The translations under genes were made by a program, and so were the position numbers. A stretch of 64,000 nucleotides of DNA from JBDIAG01 sp047974565 (lineage in GTDB: Bacteria; Actinomycetota; Actinomycetes; Actinomycetales; CAWJMD01): positions 124,001 to 188,000 of the forward strand of contig JBKECN010000024.1 of NCBI GenBank assembly GCA_047974565.1, given 5' to 3'. Of the stretch, positions 36,518 through 45,091 are shown piece after piece (position 1 is the stretch's first letter; the number at the start of each line of letters is the position of its first letter). The notes beneath the pieces are model-generated. The model was not told where the DNA came from. It ran no database searches and saw only the letters and a list, made by a program, of their open reading frames with translations.

Positions 36518-38209
36518 ATGACCCCCTTGATCCGCCGTATCGCAACCCTTGCGGTGCTGGCACCCTTCGCAGGCGCGAGCCTGCTGGTGGCTCCCGCCAC
36601 CGCCGCACCGCTGTCCTCCACCACCGCCTCGTCCTTCCAGACGATCACTCCCGTACCCGCCGACTCGATCGTCGACGGCTTCGGCGTCGGCCTGCACACC
36701 AACCAGAGCACCGGGCCGTACACCCAGACCACCCAGCTCGCCGAGGCGCTCAGCGACCTGGGCGTCCGCCACGTGCGCGACCGACTCTATGTCAACAGCC
36801 CCACTCAGTACGACAGGCTCAGGACCCTGGGTGAGGAGGGGATCGGCCTCAACCTGATCACCGGCAATCCACTCAACCAGGGCGGCAGCCCCGCTCAACT
36901 CGTGTCCACCGCCCAGGCCGAACTCGGCGCCCAGGTCGAGTCCTTCGAGGGCGCCAACGAATGGAACCTGACCGGCCGCACGAACTGGGCCGACGAGCTC
37001 CGCACCCACCAGCGCGCGGTGTACTCCGCGGTGAAGTCGAACCCCACATACGCCTATACCCCGGTGCTCGCCCCCGCCCTGGGCCGACGAGAGGGGCGCG
37101 CCGACCTCGGCGACATCTCCTCGATCTCCGACTTCGGCAACAACCACCTGTACCCGGGCGGCAAGGAACCCACCTGGTTCATGGACTCCGAACTGTCCAA
37201 CGAGCAGATCGTCGTGCCGGGCAAGCCGACGTACATCACCGAGACCGGCTACCACAACGCCTTGCAGACCTCCTCGACCCACCTGCCCGCGCCCGAGGAC
37301 GTGGTCGCGGACTACATGCCGCGGCTCCTGCTCGAGTACTACAGCCGGGGTGTGCCCCGCACGTACTTCTACGAGTTCGCCGACGAGGGCGTCAACACCA
37401 CCGACCACGAGGACAACTTCGGCCTGGTCCGGATGGACTACAGCCGCAAGCCGGCCTTCGACTCGATGCAGTACCTGCTCTCGACGATGAGCGACCCCGG
37501 CGGCAGCCCGCGACTTGAGCCGCTGCGACTGTCGGTCTCTGCCGACCAGCCGGTGCAGTACCTGCTCACTCGCAAGAGCGATGGCAGTTACCTGCTGGCG
37601 CTGTGGCGGCGGACGCAGGCTTGGGACTTCAAGAACCGCACCCCGATGACGGTCTCCAGCATTCCGGTGACCGTGGATCTGGCCGACACCTTCGGCGTCA
37701 CGGTCGGATCGGTGGGTACCCAACGCACCGTCGCCACCAGTGCCTCGACGTCCAGCGTGCGCCTGGACCTGGGCAACGCGATGCAGATCGTCACGCTCAC
37801 CCCGAAGCCGGAGCAGCCGGTCGCGATCACCGAGGTCGGCGAACTCTCCGGACGCACCATGAAGGCCTGGCAGATCGCCGGGACGGCGACCCCGAACTCG
37901 ACGATCACCGCGGTCGCCGAAGCCTCGGGACGCAGCATCACCGGCACCACGAAGGCGAACGCCGACGGAACCTGGCAACTCAGCCTGGACGCCTGGCGGC
38001 TGCCCTTCGGCCCGGTCACGCTCACCGTCAGGGCGGTGTCCCCCTCCTCGGTGGTCAGCGTCGCGACGACCAGCACCGTCAAGGTCCGGCTCGTATCCTC
38101 GAGCCGGTTCGAGCCCAAGGTCGGGAGCATCCTGAGCGGGGCCCGAGCCGACGCTGGCCCGGCCCTGGTGGGCCAGGCCAGACGGCTGGGAACGGCCGGT
38201 GACGGCTGA
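36518..38209 (+). CDS. Secreted GH-A clan glycoside hydrolase (GH39/cellulase-like) with C-terminal Ig-like domain
   Basis: The ATG at 36518 is chosen because it places a Sec signal at residues 1-30 (ending PATAAP); 563 residues. The acid/base glutamate lies in SFEGANEWNLTGR near residue 146, with the Asn-Glu pair typical of clan GH-A. The nucleophile is probably in YITETGYHNA near 238. The barrel ends near residue 340, and residues about 420-520 look like a beta-sandwich module. It is probably an endo- or exo-acting enzyme that trims or releases the polysaccharide made by the locus. A paralogue lies at 42764. Confidence 0.82.
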   Translation: MTPLIRRIATLAVLAPFAGASLLVAPATAAPLSSTTASSFQTITPVPADSIVDGFGVGLHTNQSTGPYTQTTQLAEALSDLGVRHVRDRLYVNSPTQYDRLRTLGEEGIGLNLITGNPLNQGGSPAQLVSTAQAELGAQVESFEGANEWNLTGRTNWADELRTHQRAVYSAVKSNPTYAYTPVLAPALGRREGRADLGDISSISDFGNNHLYPGGKEPTWFMDSELSNEQIVVPGKPTYITETGYHNALQTSSTHLPAPEDVVADYMPRLLLEYYSRGVPRTYFYEFADEGVNTTDHEDNFGLVRMDYSRKPAFDSMQYLLSTMSDPGGSPRLEPLRLSVSADQPVQYLLTRKSDGSYLLALWRRTQAWDFKNRTPMTVSSIPVTVDLADTFGVTVGSVGTQRTVATSASTSSVRLDLGNAMQIVTLTPKPEQPVAITEVGELSGRTMKAWQIAGTATPNSTITAVAEASGRSITGTTKANADGTWQLSLDAWRLPFGPVTLTVRAVSPSSVVSVATTSTVKVRLVSSSRFEPKVGSILSGARADAGPALVGQARRLGTAGDG

Positions 38210-38255
38210 TCCGCTCAGGCAGGCCGCGGGCTCACCGTCGGCACCTGGCAGGCAA

Positions 38256-40835
38256 TCAATGCACCGTCACCTCCGGGGAGAGTCGGCTACGGCCGAAGGG
38301 CTGATCGCCCGACCGGGCCACATCGGCCTGGTAGGCAGCGGTCTGAGTGGGGATGAAGGTCATCCGGTAGGCGCCATCGGCATCGGTGATGATCGGGGTC
38401 CCCTGCATCGTCCGCTCGCCGTCCACCACCTGGTAGATCGAGACGGTGCGATCGGCCAGAGGCTCCCCGGTGCTCTTGGACGTCACCGTCCCGTTCACAG
38501 TCAGCGGCGAACCCGCCGACAACGAGGTCGAACTCACCCACAGGGTCACCGCCGAGATGATCTGGGTCCGCACCCTCACCTCGGCGGGTGGCCCCAGGGC
38601 CACGGACGTGCGCGGCGAGATGGTGAGCCGATACTCGGTGTCGTCGGCCAGGTCTGAGGCGGTCCAGCTGGTGGCTGAGGCGCCGAGTTCGGCGCTGACC
38701 GGTTCACCCCCCGATTGCGAGGCCTCCTCCACCGTGGCCACGTAGCCGGTCAGGGTGCCGGCCCCGAGGGTCGTGGGTGCGGTGAAGTCCACCGTCACCG
38801 AACGGTTCGTCGACGACTGCCCGGTGATCGTCACCGGTCCCGGTGGGGTGGCCGCTGCGGAGCCGACGAAGAGCACCTGCGAGCGCCAGTCGACACCGTC
38901 CACGGACGGTCCACCGATCCTGGTGGCGGCGCCGAGGGTGTGGCCGTCGAAGGGCTGGCGGTACAGGTCGCCGGTGGCCTGGGCGGCGTAGAACAGGTAC
39001 CCGTCCGCCCAGGTACCGCCGGACATCCTCGGCAGGTCCACCCCCGACAGCACGGTGTCCAGCGGATGGGTGATGCCGGTCTCGGCCTCCAGCGGACGCC
39101 GATGCAGCCGGTCGTCCCCGCCCACCGTGTAGTACAGGTCCTTGCCGATGACGAACATCGACCGCAGGTCGGGCATCTGGGCGTGGAAGGTGCTCGCCAG
39201 GCCGCGGTAGGTGGGCCCACCCCGCACTCCGGTCAGGACGTCGGACCAGTACGGGTCGTTGTAGGGGTCCAGCAGCCAGTCGCCGGCGACCGTGCCGCCG
39301 ACGTAGCTGCGGCGGTGCAAGGTGCCGTCGGCCATGGCCAGGTAGAGATAGTCGCCGAGTTGGACTGCACCCCGGATCTGGCTGCCGCCGTCCAGCGTCC
39401 CGGACGAGGCCGATGTGGCGCCGCCCGAGGTGCTCACCGAGTAGGTGTCCAGCGTGTCCGAGCCGGCGCTGACCCGGTTGAGCGTGCCGGGCAGCGACGC
39501 GGTTGCGAATGGGCGCGGAGCCTGTCCTCCCGCCAGCGGGATGGAGGTGAGCCGAGGGGTGTACTGCTCGCGGTTGCCGAACCAGTTGTTGTCGGTGCCC
39601 AGGATCAGTTCGCGGTCGGTGGCCAGGATCGCGAAGACCCCCTTGTCCCGGGGATGACGTCCCGGGTTCCACACCATCGGCAGGCCAGTGTCGGGGTCGA
39701 GGGCCGCGATGCCGGGCCTGGGTACCGAGCCTTCGCGCGGACGGTCGACACCCAGGGCGTTGTTCATCCACCGGAAGTGTCCGCCGATGTAGATCGCGGT
39801 GGCACCGGCGCTCACCGAGAAGATGGAGTCGCCGCCGGTGCTGGCCAGCCAGGTGGGCTCGCCGCCCTCGGAGTCGGTCTCGAAGCGCACCAAGGCGTCG
39901 CAGGCGTCGACGTTTCCGCCGCCGGTCGAGCCGACCACGAAGTAGCTGCCGTCGGGTGAGAAGTCCACGTCGCGGACCCAGTAGTCGAAGGACCGGGAGT
40001 AGCACGGTGCGGTGAACCAGGAGGTGGACCATTGGGACCGCAGCCTGGCGACGCCGTCGACGAGGTCGGCGACGGCGACCTGGTCGTGGGTCTGGCCGTT
40101 CACGGTCCGGAAGTTGCCGATCGCCACCAGCCGGGTGCCCTGCGGGTTGACCGCCATCCGGGTCACCGCCACGGGTTGGCACTTGGCGCCGGCCACCCGA
40201 CCGCAGTTGTGGTTGTCGGTGAAGGCCAGGTCGGTGGTGTGATCCACGGCGCCGGTGGTGGCGTCGAGGGCGGCGAATCGCACGTGCGCCACCCCGCCCA
40301 CGGCGGTGAAGCTGCCGCCGATGTACAGCCGGTCGCCCGAGCGCACCAGGGTCCGCACGGTGCCGTTGATGGTCGGGGCGGTGAAGCCGGGCACGGGTCG
40401 CCCGGTGGTGGTGTCGAGCAGTGCCAGGCGCGTCGCGCGCCGGCCGTCGATGAAGGTGAAGGCCCCACCGACGTAGACCGTGCCGGGCGTGGGTCCGGCG
40501 GCCAGCGCCCAGACCCGGCGGTTGGGGATCGGCCGGAACCCCGGGATGAGCTGGTTGGTTCTGCGGTCGTAGGCGCCGAGGTAGGTCATCGGCAGGTCCT
40601 GATCGCCGCCGCGCTCGCGGACCTGGGTGAAGGAGCCCCCGAAGACGATGGTGTCGCCGTCCTGGGCCAGGGCCTGGATGTCTCCGTCCAGGATCTCGGG
40701 GGTGCCCTCGTCGGCAGCGGTGGCCACCAGGGTCTGCTGTGACACGGTGGCCGCGGTCGCACCGGTGGGCGCGACAAGAAGCAACAACATCATTAATCCG
40801 ACGAATCTGCTCAATACAGACATAAGGCTTTTCAT
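38256..40835 (-). CDS. Secreted beta-propeller protein with FN3 and Ig-like domains
   Basis: 859 residues with a Sec signal ending GATAAT near residue 29. Residues about 45-430 contain repeated blades of the type VYVGGAFTFIDGRRATRLA, LYIGGSFTAVGGVAHVRFA and IYIGGHFRWMNNALG. Such G-G-x-F repeats are common in large secreted actinobacterial proteins. A second less regular propeller-like part follows (about 430-660), then an FN3-like domain (about 670-760) and an Ig-like domain at the C-terminus. The RBS AGGGGTGG lies 4-6 bp from the ATG. Role unknown; surface binding to glycan is a reasonable guess. Confidence 0.8.
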   Translation of the reverse strand: MKSLMSVLSRFVGLMMLLLLVAPTGATAATVSQQTLVATAADEGTPEILDGDIQALAQDGDTIVFGGSFTQVRERGGDQDLPMTYLGAYDRRTNQLIPGFRPIPNRRVWALAAGPTPGTVYVGGAFTFIDGRRATRLALLDTTTGRPVPGFTAPTINGTVRTLVRSGDRLYIGGSFTAVGGVAHVRFAALDATTGAVDHTTDLAFTDNHNCGRVAGAKCQPVAVTRMAVNPQGTRLVAIGNFRTVNGQTHDQVAVADLVDGVARLRSQWSTSWFTAPCYSRSFDYWVRDVDFSPDGSYFVVGSTGGGNVDACDALVRFETDSEGGEPTWLASTGGDSIFSVSAGATAIYIGGHFRWMNNALGVDRPREGSVPRPGIAALDPDTGLPMVWNPGRHPRDKGVFAILATDRELILGTDNNWFGNREQYTPRLTSIPLAGGQAPRPFATASLPGTLNRVSAGSDTLDTYSVSTSGGATSASSGTLDGGSQIRGAVQLGDYLYLAMADGTLHRRSYVGGTVAGDWLLDPYNDPYWSDVLTGVRGGPTYRGLASTFHAQMPDLRSMFVIGKDLYYTVGGDDRLHRRPLEAETGITHPLDTVLSGVDLPRMSGGTWADGYLFYAAQATGDLYRQPFDGHTLGAATRIGGPSVDGVDWRSQVLFVGSAAATPPGPVTITGQSSTNRSVTVDFTAPTTLGAGTLTGYVATVEEASQSGGEPVSAELGASATSWTASDLADDTEYRLTISPRTSVALGPPAEVRVRTQIISAVTLWVSSTSLSAGSPLTVNGTVTSKSTGEPLADRTVSIYQVVDGERTMQGTPIITDADGAYRMTFIPTQTAAYQADVARSGDQPFGRSRLSPEVTVH

Positions 40836-40989
40836 ATGCCACCCCTGCTCGATACCAACAAGGGTCCTGCGGCCCCCCGGAGCTCAATCCCCTTGATCCC
40901 GACACTCCATTATCTACGGTGAGTTACCATCTGTCCGAATATTCAGCCAAACAGCCTATCGTCCCGTTACACGGCTTTCGAAATCTTCA

Positions 40990-41023
40990 CTGACAGTCAG
41001 CAGGCATCCCGTACCATGGCGAC
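40990..41023 (+). promoter_or_regulatory. Predicted promoter giving a leaderless mRNA
   Basis: CTGACA (40990-40995), a 16-bp spacer, and TACCAT (41012-41017), followed by six bases and then the ATG at 41024. No Shine-Dalgarno sequence is present before that ATG. The spacing puts the transcription start at or next to the A of the start codon. Confidence 0.55.
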
Positions 41024-42700
41024 ATGGACGACGCGGATCAATCCGTGCGTTTCGACCAAGCCCGGTGGGTCTCCCTGGCTCGACGGCAGTGGCTGGTCGT
41101 TGCGCTCATGGTGGTGCTCGGAGGTGCCCTCGGCGCGTCCTGGCAGTTGAGCGCCCCCGAGCGCTACCAGGCCAGCGCCGCGGTGAGCCTGGCCCGCGAG
41201 CCGGGCGCGAGCCAGCAGTCCGCGGCGCGGATCGCGGCCAACGAGTTGGCGCTGCTGTCCAGTCGCACCCGCCTGGACACCGCCGCCCCGGCGGGGGCGA
41301 ACACCTCCGTGCAGGTCACCGCGGTCGAGGGCAGCGATATCGCCACGGTCCGCGCGTCCGCGGACGACCCGACAGCCGCGCAGCAGGCAGTGTCCGACGT
41401 GGTCGACTCCTACCTGGCCGAACGCACCACAGCCCAGCAGCAGCTCACCGAGCAGGCTCGCGCCGTGCTGGTCGCGCGGCTGGCCGAACTGGACGCCCAG
41501 ATCGCCGCTGGCCCGACGGACGAGGACCGGCGCGCCCTGCTGGCCGAGCGCACGGACACCCGCACCAAGCTCACCACCCTCGATCAGGACGCCGCCTCAG
41601 CCACCAGCGCCCCCTATCTGATCAGCTCGACTCCGGCGACCCCGCGCACCGGCTCCCCGCTCACCGCGACCCTGGCCGGGCTGCTTGCCGGCCTGATCGT
41701 CGGGGTCCTGGTCGCCCTCGGGCTGGATGCACGCTTCGCCCGGTTCCGCGGACGTCCTGGCGAGGTGGCACCCGGTCTGCCGGTGATGTCGATCCGTCGG
41801 CTCGTGCCGGGGTGGGCAGACCTGGCCCGCTCCGACCGGGACACCTACCAGACCTTGGCCAACCAGCTGATCGCCGGGCCCGAAGGCCCTGCCGCCCGCA
41901 CCGCGATCGTCCCGATGGACGGCCTGACGGGAGCGGCCCAGTTCACCAGCCATCTGGCCGAGGTGCTCGGCTACTGCGGCGCCGCCCCCGTGGTGGCCGA
42001 TCTGGTCTCCACCCGGGTTCCGGTAGGTGCCCAGAGCCGACGGGTGAGCCTGGTGGCCCTGCCCGCTCGCGAGCAGTTGGCCCGGATCCGCGATGAGGCC
42101 GAGCGAGGCGGCGCGGACGTGGTGATCCTGGTCGAGGCCGGGCCGGTGGGCAGCCCATCGCAGATCACCGCATCCCGGGTGACCCATCACGTGGTGCTGC
42201 TGGCTCCGGCCGGTCGCTACACCTTGCGGGTCGTGCGCCGCACCGTGGCTGACCTCGCCAGGCATGGCGTCGTCGTGCTGGCGATCGTCTGCCTGCCGGC
42301 CGGAGCCGGTTCCAGCCAGTCGCACCGGCGAGGCGACCGGCTGTCCGAGGAGCCCGCCGACCGCGAGAGCGGACTGGCCTCGGGGGGTGATGGCCACCTT
42401 GGGGCGGGCTCCCAGCCTCAGAGCACCCAGGATCAGAGCACCCAGGATCAGGCAACCCAGGATCAGGCGCCCCAGGTTCGTTTCAGCACGCGGGCGAATG
42501 CCGAGCACCTCCGCGGGGGTGGCGATGGTGTCGACCGGCTCGGAGCCCGGGACGGGATGCCCACCGGGATCATTGCGGACAAACGGCCCCGGACTCGAAG
42601 CGCCAACGGTTCTCCGCCTACCCGGATCCTGTCCAGCGGCGTGCCGGCGCACGGAAACGGTGCCCACGCCCGGGCCGCCGATCCCGATGTCCGGGGATGA
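41024..42700 (+). CDS. Wzz-like co-polymerase fused to a degenerate BY-kinase-like domain
   Basis: 558 residues. TM1 is near residues 24-42 and TM2 near 212-236, with a coiled extracytoplasmic domain between them. PRTGSPLTATLAGLLAGL gives the proline-containing pre-TM2 segment of chain-length proteins. Residues about 260-430 occupy the place of the CpsD/Wzc tyrosine-kinase domain, but the Walker A site expected after the first strand reads VPMDGLTGAAQFTS and lacks the GK(S/T) core. A strand VVILVEAGPVG sits where Walker B would be. The tail is low-complexity, with a QSTQD repeat and no tyrosine cluster. A non-catalytic, structural co-polymerase is likely (inference). Confidence 0.72.
   Translation: MDDADQSVRFDQARWVSLARRQWLVVALMVVLGGALGASWQLSAPERYQASAAVSLAREPGASQQSAARIAANELALLSSRTRLDTAAPAGANTSVQVTAVEGSDIATVRASADDPTAAQQAVSDVVDSYLAERTTAQQQLTEQARAVLVARLAELDAQIAAGPTDEDRRALLAERTDTRTKLTTLDQDAASATSAPYLISSTPATPRTGSPLTATLAGLLAGLIVGVLVALGLDARFARFRGRPGEVAPGLPVMSIRRLVPGWADLARSDRDTYQTLANQLIAGPEGPAARTAIVPMDGLTGAAQFTSHLAEVLGYCGAAPVVADLVSTRVPVGAQSRRVSLVALPAREQLARIRDEAERGGADVVILVEAGPVGSPSQITASRVTHHVVLLAPAGRYTLRVVRRTVADLARHGVVVLAIVCLPAGAGSSQSHRRGDRLSEEPADRESGLASGGDGHLGAGSQPQSTQDQSTQDQATQDQAPQVRFSTRANAEHLRGGGDGVDRLGARDGMPTGIIADKRPRTRSANGSPPTRILSSGVPAHGNGAHARAADPDVRG
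42419..42478 (+). repeat. Four tandem 15-bp repeats in the co-polymerase tail
   Basis: Units CAGAGCACCCAGGAT (two exact copies), CAGGCAACCCAGGAT and CAGGCGCCCCAGGTT follow head to tail, encoding Gln-Ser/Ala-Thr-Gln-Asp repeats. The length is in frame, so expansion or loss would only alter the linker. Confidence 0.85.
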
Positions 42701-42763
42701 GCCCGGCCGCGGCAAGGTCACGTTCGGCGACGCGCCGCTCACCCACCGCGATGGTCCGGCCCG

Positions 42764-44095
42764 ATGAGTTCCTCGGGGGGCGCCAGCCGTCGGCCACTGT
42801 GGTTCAGCCTCGCGACGGTGGCGGTGATCGGCGCGGTCGCGGGCGGATTGGTGATCGGTCAGAGCCTTGATCGCCCCGACCCGGTGACGCCGCCGACCGG
42901 CACCCCGCTACCCACCCGCTCGGTCGAGGACTTCGTCGGCTCGGTGGGGGTGAACGTCCACCTGTCCTACCGCGACACCGGGTACCGGGATGGCCGGGCG
43001 GTGGTCGCTGCGGTGGACGAGTTGTGCATTTCGCACGTCCGGGACAATCTCGCGGCCCGGCCGGGCGCGAACCTACCGGCCACCTATCGACAACTCGCCG
43101 ACCACGGCATCGACGTCGATCTTGTGGTCGGCTCCCCCGGCGCCCAGGAACGGCTGCCCGAGCCGACCGCCGCGCTGGACTGGATCCGGGAGAACGACCT
43201 GGCCCCCACCCCGGTGGCCGCCATCGAGGGACCGAACGAGTGGGACCAGCGAGGCGGCACCGACTGGGCGGACGAGGTTGTCGACTACCAGCAAAGCCTG
43301 GCCTCCGAGGTGCGCTCGCAGGGCCCGTCGGGGGTCACCCTCGTCGCGCCCAGCACCTCCCGCACCGACCGGCGCTCCCAGTTGGGAGACCTGTCCACGG
43401 TCACCGATGTGGCCTCCAATCACGACTACCCGGACGCCGGACCACCGGATGTTCCCAGCGGTCGGCAGTTGGAGCACGCCCGCGGCCTCGTGGGGGACAA
43501 ACCGGTCTGGGTCACCGAGACCGGCTATCAGACCAGCGGGCAGACCCAGAACGGACAACCGCCGGTCACCCCCCATCAGCAGGCCGTGTACCTGCCGAGG
43601 CTGGTGGCCTCCAGTTTCGCCGCCGGCGTGGAACGCACCTACCTCTACGAGCTGCTGGACGATCCGACCGGGAGCGACCGGCAGTTGCAGTTCGGCCTGA
43701 TGTCCGCCGACTTCGACCCCAAGCCGGCCTACTCGGCCATGTCGCGGCTGCTTTGCACGCTGCGAGAGGGCACTTCCGGCGGCCCGGCCGATCCAGCCGA
43801 CGCGCCCGACATCTGGATTGACCCGGTGCCTGCCGGCGTGTCCACCCTCGCATTGACCGGGGCCGACGGGTCGGCGTGGCTGCTGAGCTGGCGAACCGAG
43901 GCGGCCGGGCGTGACGCCGACGGCTCGGATGCCGCCACCGTGCCCGTCCAGTTCACGATGGACCGTGAGGTCACGGTGCGCAGTCTCGACGTCACCAGCA
44001 ACACCACCACGACCGAGGTGCGGGTGCCCGCCGGTAGCCCGCATCGGATCGACCTGGGGGAAGGATTGGTGCTGACCAGCCTCAGCCCGGCCTGA
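42764..44095 (+). CDS. Membrane-anchored GH-A clan glycoside hydrolase
   Basis: 443 residues with an N-terminal membrane anchor (about 13-34) and a Pro/Thr-rich spacer. The catalytic region parallels the secreted enzyme at 36518: IEGPNEWDQRGGTDWADE near residue 156 (acid/base Glu) and VWVTETGYQTSGQ near 252 (nucleophile Glu). SNHDYP and YLYELLDD are further shared landmarks. It lacks the long C-terminal module. It is 63 bp downstream of the co-polymerase gene; no good RBS is seen. Likely trims the polymer at the membrane (inference). Confidence 0.82.
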   Translation: MSSSGGASRRPLWFSLATVAVIGAVAGGLVIGQSLDRPDPVTPPTGTPLPTRSVEDFVGSVGVNVHLSYRDTGYRDGRAVVAAVDELCISHVRDNLAARPGANLPATYRQLADHGIDVDLVVGSPGAQERLPEPTAALDWIRENDLAPTPVAAIEGPNEWDQRGGTDWADEVVDYQQSLASEVRSQGPSGVTLVAPSTSRTDRRSQLGDLSTVTDVASNHDYPDAGPPDVPSGRQLEHARGLVGDKPVWVTETGYQTSGQTQNGQPPVTPHQQAVYLPRLVASSFAAGVERTYLYELLDDPTGSDRQLQFGLMSADFDPKPAYSAMSRLLCTLREGTSGGPADPADAPDIWIDPVPAGVSTLALTGADGSAWLLSWRTEAAGRDADGSDAATVPVQFTMDREVTVRSLDVTSNTTTTEVRVPAGSPHRIDLGEGLVLTSLSPA

Positions 44096-44182
44096 CCAGA
44101 ACCGCCGACCGCGACACGCCACGCTGAGGGCATCCCCCGACGGGTCCCTCGTTCCGTAACGGTCGGCACGCATCATGGGTGG

Positions 44183-45013
44183 ATGAAAGCAGAGGGCAGG
44201 GCAGGCCTGACCCGCCGGAGCCTGCTGGTCATGGCCGGGGCCACGATCACCGCAGCCGGTTGTTCGGCCACCTCACCCACCCCGGGAGCCAGCCCGTCCT
44301 ACGCCGTGCGACCGGCATTGTCCGGGAAGTTTGAGTCCAGCGCCCGCCTCGGCCGCCTCGTGCGCTGGCAGGTGCTCACTCCGAACGGCACCGATCCTCA
44401 AGGTCTGCCCGTCGTGGTCTTCCTGCACGGCAAGGGTGGGGATCACACGATGGTGGACTACTGGCAGCCCGGTCTGGACGAGTACGCCCGTTCGGGGGGA
44501 ACCGCGATGGCGCTGGCCGGGATCGACGCCGGCAACACGTATTACCACCCCCGTGCCAGCGGTGAGGATGCCGGAAAACTCATCACCGACGAGTTCATCC
44601 CGTTGCTGGCAGACCAGGGGTTGGACACCTCACGATTGGCGTTTGCGGGGATGTCGATGGGTGGTTACGGGGCGCTGCGACTGGCCGGGCTGCTGGGTGC
44701 CGATCGCCTGCGCGCGGTGGTGGTCTCCAGCCCTGCCCTGTGGCCGCAGGACGACGAGTACGCTCCCGGAGCCTTCGATTCGCCTCGAGACCACGCTCAG
44801 CACAATGTCTTCGGGCGCCAGGACGATCTCACGGGCATGTCGGTCCGGGTGGATTGCGGGCTCGCGGACCCCTTCTTGGCGGCCACTCGGGGCTACCTGA
44901 ACGGCTTTGCCACCGAGGTCCCGCATTCGTACACCGAAGGGGGCCACAACGTGGCCTATTGGGAATCGCGGGTACCCGTGCAACTCGATCAGCTCGGTGC
45001 CGCGCTGGGCTGA
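44183..45013 (+). CDS. Tat-exported lipoprotein esterase (alpha/beta hydrolase, esterase D/antigen 85-like)
   Basis: 276 residues. LTRRSLLVMAGATITAAGC combines a twin-arginine motif with a lipobox whose cysteine is residue 27. The alpha/beta hydrolase fold shows the oxyanion-side VVVFLHGKGGDH, the nucleophile elbow GMSMGGYGALR, the acid in VDCGLADPF and the histidine in EGGHNVAYW. Members deacylate or transfer acyl groups on sugars. In this setting, O-acyl removal from the extracellular polysaccharide is the best guess. The gene ends before a bidirectional hairpin shared with tuf. Confidence 0.83.
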   Translation: MKAEGRAGLTRRSLLVMAGATITAAGCSATSPTPGASPSYAVRPALSGKFESSARLGRLVRWQVLTPNGTDPQGLPVVVFLHGKGGDHTMVDYWQPGLDEYARSGGTAMALAGIDAGNTYYHPRASGEDAGKLITDEFIPLLADQGLDTSRLAFAGMSMGGYGALRLAGLLGADRLRAVVVSSPALWPQDDEYAPGAFDSPRDHAQHNVFGRQDDLTGMSVRVDCGLADPFLAATRGYLNGFATEVPHSYTEGGHNVAYWESRVPVQLDQLGAALG

Positions 45014-45042
45014 GGTCTACCCGGTGAGATGGGCCAATGCCA

Positions 45043-45073
45043 AAGCGGCCCCCGGAAACTCCGGAGGCCGCTT
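45043..45073. terminator. Bidirectional hairpin between esterase and tuf
   Basis: AAGCGGCC and GGCCGCTT form an 8-bp stem with a further CCGG/CCGG pairing inside. It lies between the converging esterase and tuf genes; runs of A and T at the stem ends could serve both directions. Confidence 0.8.
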
Positions 45074-45091
45074 CGACGTGGAGCGGTCAGC

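Noticed and set aside
38704..40905. 733-codon minus-strand frame overlapping the propeller gene
   Set aside because: Same strand but a different frame, Arg/Pro-rich; the 859-residue propeller frame has a signal peptide and repeats.
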